Assembly (NCBI GenBank): GCA_040403495.1 | Contig: JBBAKM010000008.1 | Span: 1 to 64,000 of the forward strand | Length of the DNA stretch: 64,000 bases | Reading direction: 5' to 3' | Origin: JABMMZ01 sp040403495 | Lineage (GTDB): Bacteria; Bacteroidota; Bacteroidia; NS11-12g; UBA955 | Shown: in pieces, positions 9,923 through 19,027 of the stretch | Layout: every line of letters starts with the position of its first letter | Numbering within the stretch: the stretch's first letter is position 1 | Position numbers and translations under genes: made by a program | The notes under the pieces: model-generated | What the model saw: the letters and a program-made list of their open reading frames with translations, nothing else | Databases searched by the model: none | What the model was told of the DNA's origin: nothing

Positions 9923-12367
9923 TCACCACTTCCAGCTTGCGGTCAACCTGCCTGTAAACACATTGGCATTTTGCAAATTCCAAATCCCATTAATTCTATC
10001 ATACCTTGAACTAATACCGATTGTGAAGTTTTTGAAGAGTGTACTATTTACTTGTAAGCCCATGCCAGCTTTGAATGCCGACCTTGCAAATTGTGTGTAT
10101 TCGCCAATACTACTTAATGATAGTCTATGATTCATTAATAAAGTATGTGTAATTTGACATGAGGATGAGTTTAGAGTGTCTACAAAAGGTGCTGTTGTGT
10201 TCTTCATCAATGCTATAATGAATGTGTTTTTATTCCCGACTTGAAAGGTTTGCATACTGTTTAACATCTTGTATGCGACCGTTCCTGTATTGTTTAGTTC
10301 CATAGCAGAACGGGTATATGACAATAAACTCATCCAGTTGACAGACTTAAATCTTTTCTTATAGGTAATAATGGCACTACTTATTGAGAATTGATTATTG
10401 GTTCTGAATAAAGAATCAGGATGATTGTTGCCTTGTTGGTATGGGCTGTAACTTAAAGTAAAATTAGGCAATTTTGTAAAAGCACTCGATGCTTTAAAAC
10501 CATATCCTTTGATTCGATTTGTGGATGGACCTAAAGCAACTAAATTATCCCTCATTTCTTTGTAATTAGCTTGAAGCTTAATTTTGTTTTTGAATAACTT
10601 GTGTTCTACTTTAGATTCTATTTCTCTAAAATTTCTTCTTAAAAACGGATTACCAACGGTTCTAAAACCAATACCAGTTTGTTGTAAGTTAATCTCAATT
10701 TTTGTATTTTCTTTGATTAAATGACTTGCCTTTATTTGATAGGATTGAAATGCAGACCTCTTAAATTGATAGGTTGATGGCATTTCTTGTTTAATTATAT
10801 AGCTTTTAGATTCTCTGTAGCTACTTTGTGCCAAATGACCTTGTATGGTAGTGTTTTTTAAAAATGTTTGTTGGGCAAACAAATTATAAACGGTATTCTT
10901 GATTGGATTTAATATATTGACTTGGTTTTGTGGATCAAATGCATGCATGACTTCCAATCCAACATGATTCTTTTTAAATTCTCCTAAACCCAATCGAACT
11001 ATTCCAATGTTTCTATTAAACTCAGGTGTTGTATTTGAAAACAATCCTAAAAACTGTTGGGTTGTCTTTCCTAATGTTAAATCATAAAAATAGTTCTTTT
11101 GATTAACGCCTATATCTACCCCTTTGATAGAAATTGCTTGAATGGTGTTTTCTGAATACTGCGGATTTACGATTCCAATTCCAAACCTATCGACCGCCAG
11201 TATTTGTTTCATCCATTTATTTCCTTTGAACTGTTCTTTTGCAAATTGTTTTAAATCGTCTGAATTTCTTACCTGATCCATTTTCTGCATTAACTGCGCT
11301 GAATCACTTTGTCTTAATTGTTCTAGTTTTTGTTTCTTTTGTTTTAACTCTTCTAACTTCTCTTGTGCTTTTAATAGCTTGGCTAATTGTGCTGAATCAA
11401 TATTATTTTTCTTTATGTCTTCTGAACTAAGAAATGAATCGTTTACCTGTTTTTGATAGTGTAATAAAATAGAATCTTTTTGGTGTTGCAGTTCTTTTTC
11501 TAATTTAGCTTTTTCCTGTTCTGTTGCATTTTTAAGTTTTTCTTTTACAATTTCCTCTTGCTGTGCAATTAGTGCTTTACTCTTTTCTTCAGCTTTTTGT
11601 TTTAGATTTTGTTGAATTTGTTCTGAATTTGGAATATTGTTTTTTAACTGTTGGTATTCATTTTCAAAACGTTGAGATTCTATTTGATTCTTTTGTAAAT
11701 CAAGGGCTCTTTGTCGGTCTATTTTTTTGGCTTCATTGATTTGATTTTGCATTTGTTTTGCAGCCATTTGCCTGTATGTATTGGCATCAAAACGAAATGT
11801 AAAAAAATCACTTCTATAGGTATTGTTGTTTTCTGTTGTTAAAAACATGTTTCCTTTAAATGGCAATCCAAATAAAGTGACTGTAGGCGCAATATATAAT
11901 CGGCTGTATTGGGGCTCGTTCCGCATTAATGGATTTTGAGCTGTGGTATAATAATTGTCGGACTTAATTTCTCCTGAAAAGGAAATATTCTTTTTGTTTA
12001 ATATGGCTTCTTTGGCTTTTTTGATTGGCGCCTTTAGTGTTGATTTAGATTTTGATAGGTTATTTTCTATAGGTGAAACTTGTTTTTTTAACTGTGTTGA
12101 AACACCTGATTTGAGTTTCCCTGTTGTATTACTATCTATTTGAATCTTGGATTTAAGATCAGGCTTTTTTAATTGACTTGTATCAATGCGAAATTTAACC
12201 TTTCTTAATGAGTCTATTTTTGAACGTTCGTTATTAACAACATTATTTAGGGTGAGTTTTACGGCTCTTTCAACTTTAGGCTTCTGATTGTCGGTAGTAT
12301 CTTGATTTTGTGACCAACACAACTTTGTCGTTAAGAAAAAAAGAACAATGAATATTACGTGTTTCAT
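9923..12367 (-). CDS. Exported coiled-coil protein with probable C-terminal outer-membrane beta-barrel
   Basis: I place the start at ATG 12367 because the product then begins with a clean signal peptide (MKHVIFIVLFFLTTKLCWSQ); ten residues upstream would spoil it. The 814-residue chain has a Lys/Ser/Thr-rich linker (about 20-130), a long Gln/Glu/Lys-rich coiled coil (about 205-365), and a C-terminal region of about 430 residues with repeated amphipathic strands and a final W-K-W, as expected of an outer-membrane barrel. No known family comes to mind. A coiled coil in front of a barrel suggests a periplasmic stalk or partner-binding arm. It stands 423 bases upstream of the RHS-related operon on the same strand and may belong to the same surface system. 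Confidence 0.75.
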   Translation of the reverse strand: MKHVIFIVLFFLTTKLCWSQNQDTTDNQKPKVERAVKLTLNNVVNNERSKIDSLRKVKFRIDTSQLKKPDLKSKIQIDSNTTGKLKSGVSTQLKKQVSPIENNLSKSKSTLKAPIKKAKEAILNKKNISFSGEIKSDNYYTTAQNPLMRNEPQYSRLYIAPTVTLFGLPFKGNMFLTTENNNTYRSDFFTFRFDANTYRQMAAKQMQNQINEAKKIDRQRALDLQKNQIESQRFENEYQQLKNNIPNSEQIQQNLKQKAEEKSKALIAQQEEIVKEKLKNATEQEKAKLEKELQHQKDSILLHYQKQVNDSFLSSEDIKKNNIDSAQLAKLLKAQEKLEELKQKKQKLEQLRQSDSAQLMQKMDQVRNSDDLKQFAKEQFKGNKWMKQILAVDRFGIGIVNPQYSENTIQAISIKGVDIGVNQKNYFYDLTLGKTTQQFLGLFSNTTPEFNRNIGIVRLGLGEFKKNHVGLEVMHAFDPQNQVNILNPIKNTVYNLFAQQTFLKNTTIQGHLAQSSYRESKSYIIKQEMPSTYQFKRSAFQSYQIKASHLIKENTKIEINLQQTGIGFRTVGNPFLRRNFREIESKVEHKLFKNKIKLQANYKEMRDNLVALGPSTNRIKGYGFKASSAFTKLPNFTLSYSPYQQGNNHPDSLFRTNNQFSISSAIITYKKRFKSVNWMSLLSYTRSAMELNNTGTVAYKMLNSMQTFQVGNKNTFIIALMKNTTAPFVDTLNSSSCQITHTLLMNHRLSLSSIGEYTQFARSAFKAGMGLQVNSTLFKNFTIGISSRYDRINGIWNLQNANVFTGRLTASWKW

Positions 12368-12670
12368 GTTGTATTGTTTATTCAAAACTAAAAACATTAA
12401 ATTGAATAAACAAATTTTTTATTGTAGTTTGCTATAGAATAACCATAAAAGGAGGTATTTTATCAAAAATCAGTATGCAAAAATTTTGGTTCAAATGAAT
12501 TTTAATAAATTAATTCAATATATAGTTTGGTTAATATGAATTGAATTAACTTTGTCAAAATTCTATAATTGGATAATGTGAAAGATTAATTAATATTTAT
12601 AAATTACCCAAAAAATCTATATTACAATCAAAAATAAAATGAAAAATAAAATTAGTTTTATTAAATTCAA

Positions 12671-12678
12671 TATATTTG
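12671..12678 (+). promoter_or_regulatory. Candidate -7 box of the accessory operon promoter
   Basis: TATATTTG matches TANNTTTG exactly. The expected -33 position carries only a T-rich stretch rather than TTTG, so this would be a weak or regulated promoter. It is the best candidate seen upstream of ATG 12881. Confidence 0.4.
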
Positions 12679-12699
12679 CGAACAATCTTTAAGATTTGA

Positions 12700-12711
12700 G
12701 TTACATGTAAC
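12700..12711. promoter_or_regulatory. Perfect 12-bp palindrome, candidate operator
   Basis: GTTACATGTAAC lies 21 bases after the TATATTTG box, so it would overlap the first transcribed bases of the operon. A repressor bound here would block initiation or early elongation. No regulator with a visible DNA-binding domain is encoded in the operon. Confidence 0.35.
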
Positions 12712-12880
12712 AGAGGAAATGAGAGAATTTGAAAGGAGTTAATAAAATAAATTTGAAAAAAAGCCTAGGTTGTATAAGCTTATGAACCAAAACTATACAA
12801 ATAAATGTATTTTAAAATTTACAATAATTAAAAACTTTATATAATTCTACTTTTATAAAATATTAAACGGTAATGGAATA

Positions 12881-15202
12881 ATGGATAAAGCAACTCAAAT
12901 ATTAGAACTTAAGAAAAAACTAACTGAAGAAATTCAGAAGGAAAGTTCTAATAATAGTATGATTTTAGCTCTATCCAGTGAGATTGCAAAACTTGATGAT
13001 AGTCAAGTTAGATTTTCTGTTGACGCGGGAATAATTAACAGACTTGGAAAAGAATTAGTAGGGAAACACGAAACAGCGGTTTCTGAATTAGTAAAAAACG
13101 CTTTTGACGCTGATGCTACTGAGGTTAATCTCGTTTTTGAAAATGCTTGGAATGCTGGCGGCACATTGACTATTGAGGACAATGGAACTGGGATGACAAA
13201 AGTCCAATTGATTAATGGTTTTATGAGATTATCATCCTCAGATAAAATTCATAACCCAATTTCTGATAAATATAAAAGAACAAGAGCAGGAAGAAAAGGA
13301 ATTGGTCGTTTTGCAACACAGAGATTGGGAAGTAGATTAACGATTATTACTCACACAGCTAAGAGTGAATCATCTATTAAAATATCCATCAATTGGAATG
13401 ATTTTGAAACGGACAAGGATTTACTAAGTATCTCAAATAATATTGAAGTAATTCCGAAGACGAAACAAGAAGGCACTACATTAATTATAGAAAACCTCAG
13501 AGATGGTTGGTCAGATGCAATGATTAAACGAGTTTTTAAATACACCTCTGAACTATTGCAACCTTTTCCCTTATCAAAAAAAAATATAGATGAAGCAGAA
13601 TCTTCAATTGATCCAGGTTTTAAAAGCTACTACTTCAGACAAGAAGGGCAAGAATTAATTCCAATTATTGACGAAGAAGAAGCAATTTTCAAACACGCAC
13701 TTGCAGAAATTGAAGGTTATATTATGGATGATGGGCAAGGATGTTGGGCATTAAAAAGTGATAAACTTAATTTTCATCAAGAAGTCTTTCTTATAGGTAA
13801 TGATGAAAACAACAGAGAAAATACTGATACAAAATTTAATCTTATCAAAGGGCTACATTTTAAGACTTATTATTTTATTCTTGACTCTTCATTATTTGAT
13901 TCCTCAAGGTCATTTAGTTTTATAAAAGAAGTTGGCTATGAAAAAGGAGGTATTAAGCTATATCATAATGGTTTCCGAGTTCTTCCGTATGGTGAAAACA
14001 GTGATGATTGGCTTGGTTTGGACAAATCAAACAATAGAAGTATAGTTTTAGGACCTCACCCTAATAGGAACTTCTTTGGATTTGTTGAACTAAAAGATGG
14101 AGAGGGGCTTTTTGAAGAAACTTCAAGTAGAGAGGGGATTATAGAAAATGATGCGTTCAAAGAATTAGTCAGTTTTATATATCGTTCAATTATAAGTGCC
14201 GTAATCAAGGTATCCGAACTGAGAGGAAGAAAAGCCACAGCATCGCAAAAAAATTTCACAAGAAAAGAAGATGATCCAACCGAAAAAGCAGATAAAGCAG
14301 TAGAGGAATTAGAGGAGTTCTTTACAGAACAAGGACCTAAAGATGATTTTTCTAATAAAACCGATTCAAGCAAATCAAAAGAAAAAGCAAAGAAAGTTTT
14401 CGAAGAGTTTAAACAAGCTCGAGAAGAAGAGAAGAAAAAAAATCAAGCACTAATTGATGAAAATAATATGCTTAGAATTCTTGCTGGGCTGGGTTTAGTT
14501 ATCGGTGAGTTTATTCACGAAGTACATAGGTTTCTCCCAGGTTTTGATGCTGAAATAAGCTTTTTAAAAAATGCCGTAAAGGATATAAAAGGGGTATATG
14601 AAAGAGTTGAATTATTAGGCACAAATATTAAATCATTCACATCTTATACTTCGTATTTTGATAAAGCAATTTCTAGAAATGTAATTCGAGAACTCCAGCC
14701 AATAGAATTAAGAGATGTAGTTAAAGACTTTGCTATTGTCATTGAAAACAATCTCAAAAGGGCTAAAATAAAATTAGAAAAACCTGTTTTTGATGGTTAT
14801 GACTTGTTCACTACACCTATGCACCCATCTGAATGGGCATCAATATTATTTAATCTATATACCAATTCAAAAAAAGCGATTTTAAGAAAAAAAGTAGATG
14901 GAGAAATCTTTATTCGATGTGGAAAGGATGAAAAGATTGTTTTTCTTGAATTTTCTGACAATGGTGATGGAATCCCAAAAGAGAATGAGGATTTAATTTT
15001 CAATGCCTTCTTTACAACTACATCTGCAGCAAACCACTCTGGGAATGATGCAGAAAGTTTAGTAGGAACAGGACTAGGGTTGAAAATTGTAAAAGACATT
15101 GTTGAATTCTATGGAGGAGATGTATTTGTAACTAGCTCTGCTGGGTCCTATAATACCACAATAAGAATTGAAATTCCTAAAAATCCAAAAGAAAATGAGT
15201 AA
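12881..15202 (+). CDS. Double GHKL ATPase: MORC/MutL-like N-terminus fused to histidine-kinase-like C-terminus
   Basis: This 773-residue protein carries two complete GHKL ATPase domains. The first (about 45-210) has E69, N73 and D76 in the SELVKNAFDAD motif, D100-NGTGM, and the GRKGIG loop at 137-142; this is the Hsp90/MutL/MORC type. After a middle region (about 230-430) and a charged coiled coil (about 455-530) comes a kinase-like half: a possible phospho-acceptor H546 in GEFIHEVHR, an N box at N658-N662, DNGDGIP from D693, and GTGLGL from 729. No membrane segment or signal peptide is present, so it is cytoplasmic. Its last 8 bases overlap the receiver gene, its likely partner. Known prokaryotic MORC-like ATPases often sit in restriction-modification loci. 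It probably senses DNA or DNA damage and signals by phosphorelay; that is inference. Confidence 0.85.
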   Translation: MDKATQILELKKKLTEEIQKESSNNSMILALSSEIAKLDDSQVRFSVDAGIINRLGKELVGKHETAVSELVKNAFDADATEVNLVFENAWNAGGTLTIEDNGTGMTKVQLINGFMRLSSSDKIHNPISDKYKRTRAGRKGIGRFATQRLGSRLTIITHTAKSESSIKISINWNDFETDKDLLSISNNIEVIPKTKQEGTTLIIENLRDGWSDAMIKRVFKYTSELLQPFPLSKKNIDEAESSIDPGFKSYYFRQEGQELIPIIDEEEAIFKHALAEIEGYIMDDGQGCWALKSDKLNFHQEVFLIGNDENNRENTDTKFNLIKGLHFKTYYFILDSSLFDSSRSFSFIKEVGYEKGGIKLYHNGFRVLPYGENSDDWLGLDKSNNRSIVLGPHPNRNFFGFVELKDGEGLFEETSSREGIIENDAFKELVSFIYRSIISAVIKVSELRGRKATASQKNFTRKEDDPTEKADKAVEELEEFFTEQGPKDDFSNKTDSSKSKEKAKKVFEEFKQAREEEKKKNQALIDENNMLRILAGLGLVIGEFIHEVHRFLPGFDAEISFLKNAVKDIKGVYERVELLGTNIKSFTSYTSYFDKAISRNVIRELQPIELRDVVKDFAIVIENNLKRAKIKLEKPVFDGYDLFTTPMHPSEWASILFNLYTNSKKAILRKKVDGEIFIRCGKDEKIVFLEFSDNGDGIPKENEDLIFNAFFTTTSAANHSGNDAESLVGTGLGLKIVKDIVEFYGGDVFVTSSAGSYNTTIRIEIPKNPKENE

Positions 15203-16313
15203 ACCAAGATATTTATACATAGATGATGAAAACGGAAGTTCCGAGATATCAACTCTTAATGGTTTTAATGACACTAAAATTGTTGAAGTTACTAGATTTA
15301 ACTTAAACGCTTTTCGTGATTTCGGAAATTTGAAGAAAGAGCTTGAAAGAGCTTGTAATAATAATGAGTTTGATGGGCTAATAATTGATTTGAGATTAGA
15401 TGGTGCAGGAGAAGACAGAACTGAATTTAACGCCACCGCAATAACCTCAGAACTTCGCTCAATTTCCGCACGTAGCGATATTCGGTCATTCCCAGTTGTT
15501 TTATGTTCTACAGAGGAGAAAATTAAACAAACATATGATTCAGATAGAACTAGCCACGATTTATTTGATTACAAACTAAGCAAATCGAACCCAGAGCCTG
15601 ATTGGATAAAAATTTCAACCAAATTAAAATCACTTGCTGATGGGTATAACTGGATTCAATCTGCAAAAAGAGACCCTGCCGAAATCATTGGTATAAGCAA
15701 ATTAGAAGTCTTAGATGAGAGAATCGTGGAAAAGCTTTTAAACTTCTCCGTTACTTATGATTTTACGCATTTTGTTATTAAGAATTTTTTTCATCAAACA
15801 AATCCTCTCATAAACGAGAGGACGTTAGCAGCTAGATTAGGTATTGATCTTTCCCAAACACCATCAGATGTTTGGGAAAGATTTTGTGTTTCGGATTTAG
15901 ATGACTTTAGATATAAAGGTTTATTTGCGGAAGGCTGGAAACGTTGGTGGGCGGATGGATTAGTTGAATGGTTTAGCCAAATTTCAGGTGAAAAGCTAGC
16001 TTTTTTGAATGCGGAAAATCGAGTAAAAATTTTGCAAGTCAAAACTGGTTTTCAAGAACTTGTACACGCTTCTCCTTTGGAGTTTTGTACAAGTTCAGAA
16101 TTTTGGTCAATCTGTGAGGGATACAAAGTGCCAATTGATCCTTTGGAAGCTTTCAAAATTCATACAACTGCGGATTTAAAACCTTGGCAAGAAAGTAAGG
16201 TAATATCACTTCTCGCAATTTTAGAAAGAGAAGGTTTTGTCGATAGAGGATTAAAACCACATCATTCTGAAATGGAAAGAATAGAATTTATTAAGAAAGA
16301 AATAGGATTATAG
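15195..16313 (+). CDS. Receiver-domain protein with unknown C-terminal output region
   Basis: I choose ATG 15195, which overlaps the stop of the kinase-like gene by 8 bases; the product is 372 residues. Residues 5-130 form a receiver domain with the acidic pair D10/D11, the phospho-acceptor D65 in LIIDLRLDG, S105/T106, and K127 in DYK, so all the usual catalytic positions are filled. The remaining 240 residues contain no helix-turn-helix, GGDEF, HD or other output domain I recognise. They are Trp-rich (VWERF, GWKRWWADGLVEWF, KPWQESK) and look alpha-helical. The protein most likely receives phosphate from the adjacent double GHKL protein and acts by protein contact rather than as a transcription factor. 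The two downstream genes are candidate partners. Confidence 0.8.
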   Translation: MSKPRYLYIDDENGSSEISTLNGFNDTKIVEVTRFNLNAFRDFGNLKKELERACNNNEFDGLIIDLRLDGAGEDRTEFNATAITSELRSISARSDIRSFPVVLCSTEEKIKQTYDSDRTSHDLFDYKLSKSNPEPDWIKISTKLKSLADGYNWIQSAKRDPAEIIGISKLEVLDERIVEKLLNFSVTYDFTHFVIKNFFHQTNPLINERTLAARLGIDLSQTPSDVWERFCVSDLDDFRYKGLFAEGWKRWWADGLVEWFSQISGEKLAFLNAENRVKILQVKTGFQELVHASPLEFCTSSEFWSICEGYKVPIDPLEAFKIHTTADLKPWQESKVISLLAILEREGFVDRGLKPHHSEMERIEFIKKEIGL

Positions 16314-16318
16314 AAGAT

Positions 16319-17020
16319 ATGAAAAATGAAGCTTTTATATCTAAAAGGAAAAAGGATGTTACTGATTTCCTGTCAATCCTTAGCAACCTCTCCATATCTT
16401 ATGGTTCAGTTGATTTTAAAAACCATTTACCTAATGAATTCTGGGGCTATACTATTTCAAATATTAAATTCAAGGTTGATCAATCTACTTTAAAACATAT
16501 AAGCCCAACAGGATTTACAAATGTTGAAGTTATTATAGAGTTAGACGTAGAATCTAAAATTAGTGAATGGGAAAAGTTAAATGACCCTTTTTGTTCTTTA
16601 AATTTTAGAAGTCTTATAAGAGGTACTAATTCAAAAACCGGCAAAGTCCATTACTTAGGATTTCATATAGATAGACATAATGGTGGTAAAACAAATGAAA
16701 TTCATCCTTTGTATCATTTGCAATATTTTCAGAACAGTAAAATAAAACCCAAAGAAGAATTTGACCACGGAGAAACATTGCAATTAGATGTTCCAAGAAT
16801 GATGCATTTACCTATGGAATTGATTCTTGGAGTCAGTACTATTTTATCAAATTTCTCTCCATCAACATATTCAAAACTTATTGAAAATAGACAATTTGTA
16901 AACCTTTGTAAACATTATCAAGAAAAAATTTGGCGACCTTATTTTAAATCGCTGGAAAACTTTTGGATAAAGAACCCAATGGAGTGGGATCCTAAATTAA
17001 ATTGCCCATATTTAGTATGA
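16319..17020 (+). CDS. Orphan histidine-rich protein of the accessory operon
   Basis: The 233-residue product has no signal peptide and no domain I can name. A central segment is rich in His and other polar residues: YLGFHIDRHNGG, then EIHPLYHLQYF, then DHGETLQLDVPRMMHLPMELILG. The clustered His and Asp residues could bind metal or form an active site, but no known nuclease signature is clear. The C-terminal third is helical with aromatic residues. It starts 5 bases after the receiver gene and ends in a 4-base overlap (ATGA) with the methylase gene, so its product is probably made together with both. It may be the effector or specificity partner of the system; this is a guess from position. 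Confidence 0.7.
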   Translation: MKNEAFISKRKKDVTDFLSILSNLSISYGSVDFKNHLPNEFWGYTISNIKFKVDQSTLKHISPTGFTNVEVIIELDVESKISEWEKLNDPFCSLNFRSLIRGTNSKTGKVHYLGFHIDRHNGGKTNEIHPLYHLQYFQNSKIKPKEEFDHGETLQLDVPRMMHLPMELILGVSTILSNFSPSTYSKLIENRQFVNLCKHYQEKIWRPYFKSLENFWIKNPMEWDPKLNCPYLV

Positions 17021-18855
17021 GAAACGCATTCAAATATTTAAGTCATTATTCTACAACTCCAAAAGATGTGGACATGCTTATTATTTCTGCATTTCTTGAA
17101 ATCAACAAATTAGAGCTTAAGAAAAATAAGTTACTCAAGGCATACTTAATTAATAGCAAAAATAAGGAGGAACATTCATCTCTTCTTGAATTTGTGTCAG
17201 CAATCTATTCAGACACAAAAGTATTTGGATTCGAAGAACTCATTGAGCTTTTTGAGTTTGTTATCTCTCCTGCCGATAGAATTATAAATGGTGCGATTTA
17301 TACCCCTCAAAATATTAGGGCTTTTATCGTTGCAGTAGCATTTGATAAAATCAAATATATTGAAGATTCTATTAAAATCTCTGATATAGCAATGGGCTGC
17401 GGCGGTTTTTTGTTTAATGCATCTATTGAATTAAAAAAGAGAACAGGCAAAACCTATTCAGAAATATTTAGTAAAAACATATTCGGGTTAGACATTCAAG
17501 AGTATTCCGTTAATCGAACTAGGTTACTTCTTTCTTTATTAGCATTAAAATCAGGTGAGGATAAAGAAGAATTTAAATTCAACTTATATAAGGGTGATTC
17601 ATTAGATTTTGAATGGTCAACTAAAAACATTGATTTCAATGGTTTTTCCATCATACTAGGAAACCCACCTTACGTATGTGCAAGAAATCTTGACAACGAA
17701 ACTAAAGAAAAATTAAAGAATTGGGAGGTTTGTCAATCAGGTAACTCCGACTTATACATTCCATTTTTTCAGATTGCAATTGAGAATTTGGCTGCAAATG
17801 GTACTCTAGGATTCATTACTATGAATTCATTTTTCAAAAGTCTTAATGGAAGGGCTTTAAGAGATTATTTCCAAAGAAAAGAACTTGCCATTTCAATCAT
17901 AGACTTCGGATCTGAACAAGTGTTTAAATCAAAGAATACATACACTTGTATTTGTTTCATTGAAAACAGGAAACAGCAATTCATTTCTTATACGGAATCT
18001 GAGACAAAAAAGCTGGACGATAAATTATCTTTCAAAAAAGTAAAATATAATATTCTTGATTCAAAAAAAGGATGGAATTTAAAAGACAACAAAAAAATAT
18101 CAAAAATTGAATCAACTGGTATTCCTTTTGGCGAACTTTACCAAACTAGACACGGTATAGCAACCTTAAAAAATGATATTTATATTTTCAGACCAGTTGA
18201 CGAAGACGAGAACTATTTCTATCTACAAAATGGAAGTCTTTACAAGATTGAAAAAGGCATTTGCAAGAATATTGTAAACTCCAATAAATTAAGTAGAGAG
18301 GTTAGTTTAAAAAAACTTAAGGAAAAAGTAATTTTCCCTTATGATGAAAAAGAAAAACCTAAACTTCTTGATGAGAAGTTAATTCAAGAAAGTTTTCCTG
18401 AAGCCTACAAATATCTGCAAAACAAAAGAAATATTTTAGCAGAAAGAGACAAAGGAAAAGGAAACTATGAAAACTGGTTTGCTTTTGGTCGTACACAATC
18501 AATAGAGAAGATTAAAAACAAAATGTTCTTCCCTAAATATTCGGACAGGACTCCCAAATTTATTATAAACTCTGATGATGACTTGCTTTTTTACAACGGG
18601 CTTGCGGTAGTTGGTAGTTCAGAGACTGAAATGAAAATCTTAAAAAAAATAATGGAATCAAGTATCTTCTGGTATTATATCAAGACAACAAGTAAACCAT
18701 ATTCTTCTGACTATTATTCATTGAACGGAAATTACATTAAGAATTTTGGTATTTGTGATCTAACTGAGAAGGAAAAGGAATTTTTAATTGAAGAGACTGA
18801 CCAAAGTATATTGAATGAATTTTTTGAAGATAAGTATGAATTAATAATAACTTAA
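17017..18855 (+). CDS. Eco57I-like adenine-N6 DNA methyltransferase
   Basis: I place the start at ATG 17017, inside an ATGA overlap with the preceding stop, giving 612 residues. TPQNIRAF (about 100) is the motif seen just before the SAM fold in this family. The SAM-binding motif is DIAMGCGGFL from D123, in place of the more usual DPACGSGxFL. The catalytic motif is NPPY at 216-219, which marks amino-methylation of adenine. Residues about 350-612 look like a target-recognition region. The N-terminal 95 residues are helical and show no PD-(D/E)xK nuclease pattern, so this seems to be a stand-alone methylase rather than a fused restriction-modification enzyme. It is the last gene of the accessory operon and would mark host DNA or act as a target-recognising effector under phosphorelay control. 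Confidence 0.85.
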   Translation: MRNAFKYLSHYSTTPKDVDMLIISAFLEINKLELKKNKLLKAYLINSKNKEEHSSLLEFVSAIYSDTKVFGFEELIELFEFVISPADRIINGAIYTPQNIRAFIVAVAFDKIKYIEDSIKISDIAMGCGGFLFNASIELKKRTGKTYSEIFSKNIFGLDIQEYSVNRTRLLLSLLALKSGEDKEEFKFNLYKGDSLDFEWSTKNIDFNGFSIILGNPPYVCARNLDNETKEKLKNWEVCQSGNSDLYIPFFQIAIENLAANGTLGFITMNSFFKSLNGRALRDYFQRKELAISIIDFGSEQVFKSKNTYTCICFIENRKQQFISYTESETKKLDDKLSFKKVKYNILDSKKGWNLKDNKKISKIESTGIPFGELYQTRHGIATLKNDIYIFRPVDEDENYFYLQNGSLYKIEKGICKNIVNSNKLSREVSLKKLKEKVIFPYDEKEKPKLLDEKLIQESFPEAYKYLQNKRNILAERDKGKGNYENWFAFGRTQSIEKIKNKMFFPKYSDRTPKFIINSDDDLLFYNGLAVVGSSETEMKILKKIMESSIFWYYIKTTSKPYSSDYYSLNGNYIKNFGICDLTEKEKEFLIEETDQSILNEFFEDKYELIIT

Positions 18856-18987
18856 GTTAAGCGTTTATTTAATAAAAACGTAAGTAAAAGCAAATTATGA
18901 AATATTGTTTTTTTTTAAAACTATGGTTACTACAATTCCAAATCAACTAAAAAAAGTTCGACATTTCGCTTATTAGTTCCACCCCTT

Positions 18988-19014
18988 AAAAACCTCCTAA
19001 TCGGAGGTTTTTTT
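18988..19014 (+). terminator. Rho-independent terminator (cassette copy 1)
   Basis: A 10-bp stem (AAAAACCTCC / GGAGGTTTTT) with a 5-base loop (TAATC) runs into a T stretch. It ends only 13 bases before the GIY-YIG start codon. It could end the accessory operon that stops at 18855. Confidence 0.75.
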
Positions 19015-19027
19015 ATTTACTATTTTT

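Larger units (their letters stand above)
12368..12880. other. 513-base divergent intergenic region ahead of the accessory operon
   Basis: This very AT-rich stretch separates the divergent surface and accessory genes. It holds a GTTAAT...ATTAAC dyad (12530-12550), a TATATTTG box (12671-12678) and a perfect 12-bp palindrome (12700-12711). No open frame of note was seen. The accessory operon would have a leader of about 195 bases if it starts at the box named here. Confidence 0.55.

Noticed and set aside
12398..12880. A small gene ahead of the accessory operon
   Set aside because: Short frames exist but none has a convincing start, length or composition; the stretch is too AT-rich.
17017..17310. 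N-terminal nuclease domain in the methylase, making it a type IIG enzyme
   Set aside because: No PD-(D/E)xK or other nuclease motif is visible in the first 95 residues, which look helical.
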